10,153 nucleotides of DNA from Candidatus Altimarinota bacterium (GTDB lineage: Bacteria; Patescibacteriota; Gracilibacteria; UBA4473), in the NCBI GenBank assembly GCA_026982915.1, contig JALWQU010000215.1, positions 1 through 10,153 of the forward strand. The letters are read 5' to 3'. The translations under genes and the position numbers were made by a program. The notes beneath the pieces were generated by a model. It was not told the origin of the DNA. It ran no database searches and worked only from the letters and a program-made list of their open reading frames with translations. The number at the start of each line of letters is the position of its first letter. Position 1 is the stretch's first letter. Of the stretch, positions 1 through 6,296 are shown piece after piece.

Positions 1-2
1 CC

Positions 3-93
3 GTCATCCCGATGAATATCGGGATCTAGCGATAAAAAATACATGATTAACGAAAAACAACATGATTAGATCCTGAAATAAATTCAGGAGGAC
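3..93 (-). repeat. REPIN-like repeat unit, inverted orientation (unit 1)
   Basis: This is one copy of the window's repeat family, read on the minus strand. It opens with GTCATCCCGATGAATATCGG (3-22), a palindromic arm continuing to about 31. It closes with a second palindromic arm (about 68-93) of the form GATCCTGAA...TTCAGGA. The two arms are inverted relative to each other. The reverse complement matches the unit at 9809-9898 closely, with roughly nine differences and one indel, and the match includes the spacer between the arms. No linker copy is visible on either side; the unit lies at the window edge. Confidence 0.85.
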
Positions 94-131
94 CTTGAAT
101 TGAAGATAATATTTCAAAGAACAGAAAAAAC

Positions 132-160
132 TTGAGAAAGCAACCTATCTGTGGTAGAAT
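132..160 (+). promoter_or_regulatory. Sigma70-type promoter with extended -10
   Basis: A -35 box TTGAGA (132-137), a 17-bp spacer and a -10 box TAGAAT (155-160) are visible. The -10 is preceded by TG plus one base (152-154), which makes it an extended -10. Predicted transcription start is about 167, some 25 nt before the ATG at 192. No Shine-Dalgarno sequence lies in the short leader. It probably drives the two pilin-like genes. Confidence 0.7.
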
Positions 161-191
161 AATGGGATAAATTAGTAATTTCGATCAAACA

Positions 192-824
192 ATGAACAAA
201 ATATTTATACGAACTTTCATCCTATTAAGCCTCTTCCTCGTCAATGGGGCGGTATTTGCGGAAATTGATACGAGTGGGTTACCCGATGAAATTCCCACAG
301 CAGAGTACCTCAAAACAAATGGTTGGCCAAAGCAAGACGCCGTAAGAGCTTTTCAAGAAGCCTATAATAAAGCCGTCAAAGACACCAAATGTACCTTTAT
401 TACCGTAGACGGTAAATATGGCTCCCAAACTAAAGATGCAAGAGCGAAGGTTGACGGAACTTTTGGTCTCGAAGGGGCCTGTCCTAAAAAAGGTGATAAA
501 AAACTAGAGGACATCATGCAACCAACCTTTAATACCCGAATCATTAGTATCGGTAAAGAATCACAACTCACCGTTTCTCCGGACAAAGAAGGTCACAATA
601 TCTTTGATCGGATTATTCGGATCCTCATGCGAACGATCGGATCTTTATCTGTTTTGTTCTATGTTATCGCTGGATTCTTCATCATGACCGCACGAGGCGA
701 CGAGAATCAAATACAAAAAGGTAAAACTATTCTCACTTATACCTCGCTCGGGCTTGTTATTGCTTTTTCTAGTTACCTCATGGTGCAATTTGTCACCGCG
801 GCTATTTTCTCTTTTACCCAATAA
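192..824 (+). CDS. Secreted peptidoglycan-binding-like domain fused to a type IV secretion pilin-like two-helix membrane domain
   Basis: The 210-residue protein starts with a signal peptide (about 1-23, likely cut after VFA). Residues about 45-90 look like a PG_binding_1 module: VRAFQEAY followed by a short helix region and then VDGKYGSQT. Cys67 and Cys97 could form a disulfide. The C-terminal part has two hydrophobic helices (about 146-166 and 181-205) separated by the polar loop TARGDENQIQKGK. That architecture is typical of the small T4SS pilin/TrbC-VirB2-like proteins common in CPR genomes. The stop overlaps the next start by one base (TAATG), so the two are probably co-translated. The role is inferred: a membrane protein tethered to or passing through peptidoglycan, perhaps part of a secretion or DNA-uptake apparatus. 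No ATPase or channel gene is in view. The ATG was chosen because the signal peptide begins there; there is no Shine-Dalgarno site. Confidence 0.8.
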   Translation: MNKIFIRTFILLSLFLVNGAVFAEIDTSGLPDEIPTAEYLKTNGWPKQDAVRAFQEAYNKAVKDTKCTFITVDGKYGSQTKDARAKVDGTFGLEGACPKKGDKKLEDIMQPTFNTRIISIGKESQLTVSPDKEGHNIFDRIIRILMRTIGSLSVLFYVIAGFFIMTARGDENQIQKGKTILTYTSLGLVIAFSSYLMVQFVTAAIFSFTQ

Positions 825-1336
825 TGTTTAAAAAATACTTTATCGTTTTAATCAGTCTTTACACTATCTTTGGATATACAATAGGGCATGCAGATGGCAC
901 TGCCACGGCTCCTACAACAAAAGCAGCGACAACAGAGACCAAAAGCAAAGATAACGGCTGTACCCCCACTATTGGGCATTATTGTGTACATATTGATACT
1001 TTCAAGGAAGGCGGTGAGGATATCAAGGGGAGTACTGGCGTCGAGCTACTGACAAATTACATCGGCGTTATCTATAAGATCGCGGCGAGTATCATCGGGC
1101 TTATCTGTGTACTCGTGATCGTTATTTCGAGTTTGCAAATTACGGCAGGTGGTATGGCCCCAGAGGGTGTAAATCAAGCCAAGGACCGAATCTTGCAGGC
1201 TATTTTTAGCATGGTTTTGCTCTTTAGTTCGGCGCTTATTCTTCGGACGATCAACTCGAATTTCTTTACGGATCAGGCAATAGAAGAGCCAGCTACTGAA
1301 GAAGAAGCTACAACAGAGGCACATCCTGCTAAATAG
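824..1336 (+). CDS. Type IV secretion pilin-like two-helix membrane protein
   Basis: The 170-residue protein has a signal peptide (about 1-23, cut near GHA). A Thr/Ala-rich linker follows, then a short region with Cys46 and Cys54 that could pair. Two transmembrane helices lie at about 79-105 and 122-144, with the loop TAGGMAPEGVNQAKDR between them. The tail from about 150 is Glu/Thr/Ala-rich. The helix-loop-helix repeats the plan of the upstream protein: small residues and a Gly before the loop, then a Lys-containing amphipathic stretch leading into helix two. This fits the CPR T4SS-pilin-like class and lacks the peptidoglycan-binding module. It overlaps the upstream gene by one base and has no Shine-Dalgarno site, so translation likely depends on coupling. 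Two different subunits side by side suggest they act together; this is inference. Confidence 0.78.
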   Translation: MFKKYFIVLISLYTIFGYTIGHADGTATAPTTKAATTETKSKDNGCTPTIGHYCVHIDTFKEGGEDIKGSTGVELLTNYIGVIYKIAASIIGLICVLVIVISSLQITAGGMAPEGVNQAKDRILQAIFSMVLLFSSALILRTINSNFFTDQAIEEPATEEEATTEAHPAK

Positions 1337-1415
1337 CCCCTTTCAATAAACACTAATCAAAGAAATTCTTTTTGAACTCTTTTTTGGTTTAAAATTTTAT
1401 TTTTTTCCGTACTAT

Positions 1416-1421
1416 AGAAGG
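1416..1421 (+). promoter_or_regulatory. Shine-Dalgarno-like site AGAAGG
   Basis: AGAAGG lies four bases before the ATG at 1426 and supports that start. It is the only convincing ribosome-binding site in front of a gene in this window; the others have none. Confidence 0.55.
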
Positions 1422-1425
1422 TACA

Positions 1426-3630
1426 ATGGATAAAATAAAATACGGCTTTCTTTTCTTGCTTCTTAGCTTCCAAACGGTTTACGCCAATATCTCCGCAAAC
1501 CTTTTTCTCCGACAGTCCGATCTCCAGTACTCCGCTAGCAATCAACTCATCATCCGTCAGGGACAATCCGCACGGATCTACCTCCAAACACAAAACCAAG
1601 ACCTAACCGATTTTAATGGTTGGGTGACCTTTCGGGATGTTCCCACGCAGACAATCTTACGAAAAAATATACCGGTTTACGTCCGAAGCCAAAAAATTGA
1701 TTTTCTGTGGACGGATATTCGGTTTTTGAGCCCGGATAAATACGATATTGAAGCCCTTATCACCAAAGAACCTTGGGAGCTTGGCAGTATTCCTATCCAA
1801 ACCGCCCGTTTACAGCTTCTCAATGATCTTGATACCGATAATGATACTATTTCCAATGTTGAAGATCCAGACGATGACAACGATCAAGTCCCCGATACAC
1901 AAGATGCCTTTCCCCTTGACCCAACCGAAACCACCGACACCGATCAAGACGGTATTGGCAATAATGCCGATCCCGATGATGACAATGACGGCCTTACAGA
2001 TGTCGAAGAAATCGCCCTAGGGACGGATCCCGTCGACCGTGATACGGATGAAGACGGTATTGATGATGGACAAGACGCCCTACCGCTTAATCCAGATGAA
2101 ACACAAGATCAGGATCAAGACGGTACCGGTGATAACGCGGATCTCGATGATGACAATGATGGGGTTCTCGATGCACAAGACAGCCTACCGACAAATCCAA
2201 CCGAATCACAGGACAGTGACCATGATGGTATTGGTGATAATGCTGATGGAGACGATGATAATGACGGACTGTATGATTTTGAAGAAGTAGCCCTCGGGAC
2301 TAATCCTCAACAATACGACACCGATGGTGATGGCTTTTCGGATTCAGAAGATGAACTCCCAACCAATCCCGATGAACACCTTGATTACGATCATGATGGT
2401 ATTGGTGACAACGCCGATCATGACAACGATAATGATGGTCTTGCCGATGAAGACGAAGTACTGATTGGAACCGACCCACACAATCCCGACACGGATGGTG
2501 ATGGGGTCAGTGATGGAACAGATGAGCTCCCGCTCAATGACCAAGAATCAGCCGATACAGATAATGACGGTATCGGTGACAATGCCGATCCCGATGATGA
2601 CAATGACGGTATTACCGATGAAGACGAAATAGATCTTAATACGAATCCTCGTTTTGCGGATACCGATGGCGATGGAGTCAATGATTCCCTTGATGAATTC
2701 CCACTCAATAGAGACGAATCCCATGACGCTGATGGTGATGGACTCGGTGATAATGTCGATAAAGATGATGATAATGACGGATTAACCGATCTCAATGAGG
2801 CTTTTTATGGGACTGACCCGCAGGATGCCGATTCTGATGGTGATGGTCTTTCTGATGGCGATGAAATAGCCCTTGGAACCGATCCCAATAAGGCTGACAG
2901 TGATGGTGATCATGTCAATGATTCGGTTGATCAGCTTCCACTCGATCCACGCGATAGTGTTAATTCGGATGGAACAGGCGTCGGTGATAACCTCGATCCT
3001 GATGATGACAATGATGGACTCTCCGATAAAGACGAGCTAAAGTTTGGAACCGATCCACTCAATCCTGATACGGATAAAGATGGTTTACTGGATGGCGCGG
3101 AGGTGGATTTTGGGTCTGATCCACTGACCATTGATTCTGATGGCGATGGACTAGACGATCAATTTGAGCACAGTATCGGTACGAGTCCTACCCGTATTGA
3201 TACCGATGGCGACGGTATTGATGACAAAAAAGAATGGTTCATCCTCAAAAGTAATCCTCTGATAAACCAAAATCCTCCCGTCAAAAAACAAGTAAAACTA
3301 AAAACACCCCCTATTACAAAAGCCTTAGCCAAAAAAATAGAAGCCGATAAACCTACCCTTAAACCGGTAAAAACGCCTGTCGAACCGATCGCAAAAGTCG
3401 AACCAATCGTGGCCAAAAATATGATACCGAAGCCCCCACTCAAGAAAGTGATACTACCCGAAAATACTGATTGGAACAAAGACCCTCAACCCGAACCCGA
3501 AGCCTTTGAGATCAAAAGCTGCCAAATGAATGACAATCCCCTTCTCAATACGATCCTTTGCTATAAACTGTGGGTTTTATTTATCGCTTTTGGTTTCTGG
3601 CTTTTATTCCGAGTAAGACCCAAAAAATAG
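1426..3630 (+). CDS. Secreted, membrane-anchored thrombospondin type 3 repeat protein
   Basis: The 734-residue protein has a signal peptide (1-20, VYA). An N-terminal region (about 22-130) looks beta-rich. Residues about 136-605 are an array of acidic TSP3-type motifs (DTDGDGVSD, DPDDDNDGLTD, GTDP) of the kind that bind many Ca2+ ions. A Lys/Pro-rich stalk (about 606-695) follows, then one C-terminal helix (about 712-729) ending in RVRPKK. No LPXTG-like sorting signal is visible, so the helix is the likely anchor, leaving most of the protein outside. Cys699 and Cys712 are the only cysteines. The acidic array is organised in 57-residue super-repeats. The gene follows the pilin-like pair by 89 bp in the same direction; an AT-rich gap and its own ribosome-binding site suggest separate expression. 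A role in adhesion or as a surface layer is inference. Confidence 0.85.
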   Translation: MDKIKYGFLFLLLSFQTVYANISANLFLRQSDLQYSASNQLIIRQGQSARIYLQTQNQDLTDFNGWVTFRDVPTQTILRKNIPVYVRSQKIDFLWTDIRFLSPDKYDIEALITKEPWELGSIPIQTARLQLLNDLDTDNDTISNVEDPDDDNDQVPDTQDAFPLDPTETTDTDQDGIGNNADPDDDNDGLTDVEEIALGTDPVDRDTDEDGIDDGQDALPLNPDETQDQDQDGTGDNADLDDDNDGVLDAQDSLPTNPTESQDSDHDGIGDNADGDDDNDGLYDFEEVALGTNPQQYDTDGDGFSDSEDELPTNPDEHLDYDHDGIGDNADHDNDNDGLADEDEVLIGTDPHNPDTDGDGVSDGTDELPLNDQESADTDNDGIGDNADPDDDNDGITDEDEIDLNTNPRFADTDGDGVNDSLDEFPLNRDESHDADGDGLGDNVDKDDDNDGLTDLNEAFYGTDPQDADSDGDGLSDGDEIALGTDPNKADSDGDHVNDSVDQLPLDPRDSVNSDGTGVGDNLDPDDDNDGLSDKDELKFGTDPLNPDTDKDGLLDGAEVDFGSDPLTIDSDGDGLDDQFEHSIGTSPTRIDTDGDGIDDKKEWFILKSNPLINQNPPVKKQVKLKTPPITKALAKKIEADKPTLKPVKTPVEPIAKVEPIVAKNMIPKPPLKKVILPENTDWNKDPQPEPEAFEIKSCQMNDNPLLNTILCYKLWVLFIAFGFWLLFRVRPKK
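1831..3240 (+). repeat. Coding tandem repeat array (TSP3 super-repeat, 57 codons)
   Basis: Within the TSP3 gene the DTDGDG...LP element begins at residues 298, 355 and 412, an exact 57-residue (171-bp) period. Looser copies begin near 206 and 491. Each super-repeat alternates a DxDGDG-type motif, a P-L-N-P-x-E turn, a DGIGDNAD motif and a DDDNDGLTDxxE...GTDP motif. The array invites copy-number change by recombination. Confidence 0.8.
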
Positions 3631-3648
3631 TGAAACAAAAGGCTAAAA

Positions 3649-3668
3649 TTGATCAATAATTTTATTCA
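3649..3668 (+). repeat. 20-bp direct repeat, left copy
   Basis: TTGATCAATAATTTTATTCA occurs here and again, identically, at 3961-3980. The identity stops exactly at both ends. The two copies flank about 290 bp that contain the repeat units. Confidence 0.85.
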
Positions 3669-3710
3669 ATACAAAGCCACTGGGGGCGTTATGATTCTAA
3701 AAAATACTTC

Positions 3711-3779
3711 GTCTTCCTGAATTTATTTCAGGACCTAATATTCACTTCACCACTAGATCCCAATAGTCATCGGGATAAC
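3711..3779 (+). repeat. Degenerate REPIN-like repeat unit (unit 2)
   Basis: The left arm GTCTTCCTGAATTTATTTCA continues to GGACCTA, and the right arm CTAGATCCCAATAGTCATCG continues to GGATAAC. Both carry substitutions that weaken the palindromes. The spacer between arms is shortened to about 15 nt, against about 35 nt in intact units. The conserved 39-nt linker follows at 3780-3818. Confidence 0.75.
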
Positions 3780-3818
3780 GGTGATTTGTATTTTTGGTAT
3801 TGCCAATTACAAAGAATT

Positions 3819-3920
3819 GTCATCCTGAACTTCAAACTCGATAAAATTCGGTGAAGGATCTCTCTTGGCAATCACGAGATTCTTCGCTATTTTCAGATTG
3901 AGCTACTAGCTCAGAATGAC
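3819..3920 (+). repeat. Variant REPIN-like unit with nested inverted arms (unit 3)
   Basis: The left arm runs GTCATCCTGAAC... to GAAGGATCTC. The right arm, reverse complemented, runs GTCATTCTGAGC... to GAAGAATCTC. The arms are each about 45 nt and point toward each other, so the RNA or single strand could fold into one long imperfect hairpin. The outer GTCAT head and the 39-nt linker before it match the other units, but the inside of the arm differs. It resembles the GTCATTCTGAG...GAAGAATCTC repeats known from many bacterial genomes. Confidence 0.75.
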
Positions 3921-3960
3921 ACACTTTTTTGCTTATTCAATCACCTCCTAATTTATTACT

Positions 3961-3980
3961 TTGATCAATAATTTTATTCA
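3961..3980 (+). repeat. 20-bp direct repeat, right copy (overlaps dxs 3' end)
   Basis: This is identical to 3649-3668. Positions 3974-3980 lie in the last two codons and the stop of dxs, so the copy preserves the gene end, as attachment sites or target duplications at gene 3' ends do. Which copy is original cannot be told from sequence alone. Confidence 0.8.
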
Positions 3981-5905
3981 GCAGAAAAACTTTCAATAGC
4001 CTCTCGAATACCAACCGCATGAATCCCGCAATCAGACCGTTGTTCTTCCACCGTCGCATGTGGTATAAATCGGTCGGGAATGCCGAGTATTTTTATAGGT
4101 TTCCCGTACCCATTTTCATGACTCCATTCCAAAACGGCCGAGCCAAATCCCCCTTTCTTTACGCCCTCTTCCACCGTTATAATCCGTTTATATTTCTTGA
4201 AAATCGTGTGTAATAAAGTTTCGTCTAACGGCTTAACAAACCGCATATCATAATGAGAAAAAGGTTTTAGTTTTTGGGTCTTATTTTGAGCCTCATTGGC
4301 AATAATCGATTGCACCGTATTCCCCACAGGCCCAACCGTCAAAACAGCCAAATCACCTGGCGCCAAAGTCACGCATCGCCCTTTCCCAATCGGTAACCGT
4401 TTCATCGGTTTTTGCCAGTCCAGACAAACCCCCTTTCCTCGTGGATAACGAATGAAAAACGGCCCTTTTTTGTAGACAGACGCCGTATACATCAGATGCC
4501 TCAGCTCTATTTCATCCATGGGCACTGAAATAATAAGATTCGGAATCGGACGCAGATACGCCAGATCAAAAACCCCGTGATGCGTTTCACCATCCTCGCC
4601 CACAAGCCCCGCTCGATCCAGACAAAAAATAACCGGTATACTCTCAATCGCTACATCATGAATAATCTGATCGTAGGCTCGTTGCGCAAAAGTAGAATAA
4701 ATATTACAAAAAGGCGTCAACCCTTCACACGCCAACCCAGCGGAAAAAGTCACCGCGTGCGGTTCACAAATACCCACATCAAAAGCTCTCTCGGGCATGA
4801 CTCGCATCATCATGTCTAATGACGACCCCGATGGCATGGCGGGTGTTATGCCGACAATTGATTTATCTTTTTCAGCCAATTCTATAATCGTCTGCCCAAA
4901 AACTTCTTGGTATTTCAAAGGCGACGCCTCCACCGCCTCTTTTTTCTCTTTTGGTAACGAATTTTTGTCCGCCAGCAAAGGATCAAAACCTCCAGTGGCG
5001 TGCCATTTCGTTTGTTCTTTTTCCGCGGGGAGAAACCCTTTACCTTTATGCGTTAAAATATGGAGTAGCTTGGGACCTTTGATTTTTTTCAAATCGGCTA
5101 AAACCTTCGTCAAATGAACGATATCATGCCCATCAACCGGTCCAAAATATCGAAAATTAAGCGCTTCAAAAAAATTACTATCCTTGAAAATAACCGTTTT
5201 AAGACTTTTTTCGAGTCGAGCCGCAAACTTATCAACCCCTTTTCCGAATTTTCCGCTTTTTTTCAGCGCGGATTTTAGCCCTGATCGAAAATGATTAAAC
5301 CCACGAGAAGTGGTCAGGTTCACGAGATAATGCTTGAGTGCCCCGACATTCTCATCAATGGAAATCTGATTGTCGTTCAGAATAACCAGCAAATCAGCGG
5401 ACGAATCCCCCGCGTTATTCAGCCCTTCAAACGCCTCCCCTCCCGTCAAAGCCCCATCCCCGATAACCGCTATATGCTTTCGGTTTTCACCTTTTAGCCA
5501 AGAAGCCGTCGCCATCCCAAGGGCCGCAGAAATAGAGATCGAGGCGTGCCCCGCGACAAAAGCATCATATTCACTCTCCCCTCTTTTGGTAAAACCACTA
5601 AGCCCCTTTTTTTTACGGTTCGTATGAAAAATCTCCTTCCGACCCGTTAGAATTTTATGACCATAGGCCTGATGCCCTACATCCCAGACAATCCGATCAT
5701 ACGGGGTATTAAAAACATAATGCAACGCCACGGTCAGTTCTACCACCCCGAGGCTCGATCCAAAATGTCCTCCATTAATCGCCGCATTATCAATGATAAA
5801 CTGACGCAATTCCTCACAAACAATCGGCAGCTCCTTTTTTTTTAAGGGCCGAAGATCTGTTGGGAGGTTGATTTTGGGAAGATAATGCTCCTTATTTTGT
5901 TTCAT
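3974..5905 (-). CDS. dxs: 1-deoxy-D-xylulose-5-phosphate synthase
   Basis: This thiamine-diphosphate enzyme condenses pyruvate with glyceraldehyde 3-phosphate, the entry step of the MEP isoprenoid pathway. The product is 643 residues, close to the usual 620-640, and complete. Visible motifs are: GHFGSSLG (about 46-53) and DVGHQAYGHKILTGR (75-89); the ThDP/Mg site GDGALTGG (149-156) with LNDNQIS (176-182); FGPVDGHD (254-261); the second-half catalytic Glu in CEPHAVTFSAG (Glu381); DRAGLVGEDGETHHG (430-444); and FIRYPRG near 484-490. The usual EQHAVT reads EPHAVT here. From memory, the stretch CNIYSTFAQRAYDQIIHDVA and neighbours resemble Bacteroidetes-type DXS more than E. coli DXS. The ATG at 5905 is preferred over the adjacent upstream TTG; no Shine-Dalgarno site or convincing promoter is seen. 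It stands alone, convergent with the TSP3 gene and divergent from the lysis pair. Confidence 0.97.
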   Translation of the reverse strand: MKQNKEHYLPKINLPTDLRPLKKKELPIVCEELRQFIIDNAAINGGHFGSSLGVVELTVALHYVFNTPYDRIVWDVGHQAYGHKILTGRKEIFHTNRKKKGLSGFTKRGESEYDAFVAGHASISISAALGMATASWLKGENRKHIAVIGDGALTGGEAFEGLNNAGDSSADLLVILNDNQISIDENVGALKHYLVNLTTSRGFNHFRSGLKSALKKSGKFGKGVDKFAARLEKSLKTVIFKDSNFFEALNFRYFGPVDGHDIVHLTKVLADLKKIKGPKLLHILTHKGKGFLPAEKEQTKWHATGGFDPLLADKNSLPKEKKEAVEASPLKYQEVFGQTIIELAEKDKSIVGITPAMPSGSSLDMMMRVMPERAFDVGICEPHAVTFSAGLACEGLTPFCNIYSTFAQRAYDQIIHDVAIESIPVIFCLDRAGLVGEDGETHHGVFDLAYLRPIPNLIISVPMDEIELRHLMYTASVYKKGPFFIRYPRGKGVCLDWQKPMKRLPIGKGRCVTLAPGDLAVLTVGPVGNTVQSIIANEAQNKTQKLKPFSHYDMRFVKPLDETLLHTIFKKYKRIITVEEGVKKGGFGSAVLEWSHENGYGKPIKILGIPDRFIPHATVEEQRSDCGIHAVGIREAIESFSAE

Positions 5906-5946
5906 CAATAAAAAGCTTACCTCAAAAAATACTTTTTAAAAATAAA

Positions 5947-5974
5947 TGGACAACTAAATAATTACTGGTATAGT
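5947..5974 (+). promoter_or_regulatory. Sigma70-type promoter with extended -10, upstream of the lysis pair
   Basis: A -35 box TGGACA (5947-5952), a 16-bp spacer and a -10 box TATAGT (5969-5974) are visible; the -10 is preceded by TGG, the same extended form as at 152-154. Predicted start is near 5981, about 37 nt before the ATG at 6018. The interval is shared with the divergent dxs gene. Confidence 0.55.
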
Positions 5975-6017
5975 CAATATTGTCTAAAATTATAATTATT
6001 TAATAATAACTAAGAAA

Positions 6018-6296
6018 ATGAGTGAAGCAGAAATGTCCGCGGTTGTCATCGGGGTCACCGAAATGATCAAAAATCTCGGGGTAGAATCTCGATACTGTCC
6101 GCTTATCGCCGTTGTTGTCGGGGCCTTTATCGCTATTGCTGATGATATAAATCAAGGTAAAAACGATTTTTTCGCCAGTACCATGCGAGGTATCCTCGTC
6201 GGACTGACCACAACCGGTGTATACGCCGCTACGGGTAATATTATTTCAAAAACTAGCCCCAATAATAATGCAAATTCTACGGAAGAAACTCACTAA
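6018..6296 (+). CDS. Putative holin-like small membrane protein
   Basis: The 92-residue protein has no signal peptide. A short N-terminal helix (about 5-20) leads to one hydrophobic segment (about 27-42), a polar turn ADDINQGKND, a second hydrophobic segment (about 54-76) and a polar Asn/Ser/Glu tail. The pattern TEMIKNLG..SRYCPLIAVVVGAF, then a loop and GILVGLTTTGVYAATG, is like small phage holins of Gram-positive phages. The strongest support is position: the next gene, a cell-wall amidase, starts inside its last 29 bases. Holins make membrane lesions that let an endolysin reach the wall. The assignment rests on topology and context rather than a diagnostic motif; another small membrane partner of the amidase is possible. 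The start has no Shine-Dalgarno site. Confidence 0.6.
   Translation: MSEAEMSAVVIGVTEMIKNLGVESRYCPLIAVVVGAFIAIADDINQGKNDFFASTMRGILVGLTTTGVYAATGNIISKTSPNNNANSTEETH

Larger units (their letters stand above)
3631..3973. other. Gene-free interval: repeat block between two convergent genes
   Basis: No coding sequence is supported here. The interval holds a degenerate REPIN-like unit (3711-3779), a 39-nt linker (3780-3818) and a second, variant unit (3819-3920). A perfect 20-bp direct repeat bounds the block. No classical GC-rich terminator followed by a T-run is seen for either convergent gene; the hairpins of the repeat units may serve instead (inference). Confidence 0.7.

Noticed and set aside
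1357..1390. Rho-independent terminator after the pilin-like pair
   Set aside because: The imperfect TCAAAGAA/TTCTTTTTGA stem is almost all A-T and short; the following T-run is real but the hairpin is too weak to call.
2344..3131. Long Ser/Pro/Leu-rich minus-strand frames across the TSP3 gene
   Set aside because: They are antisense images of the Asp/Gly-rich repeats, lack family features and have no start context.
4797..5117. Plus-strand frame of 106 codons inside dxs
   Set aside because: It lies opposite a clearly conserved gene, has no recognisable motif and is explained by antisense codon bias.
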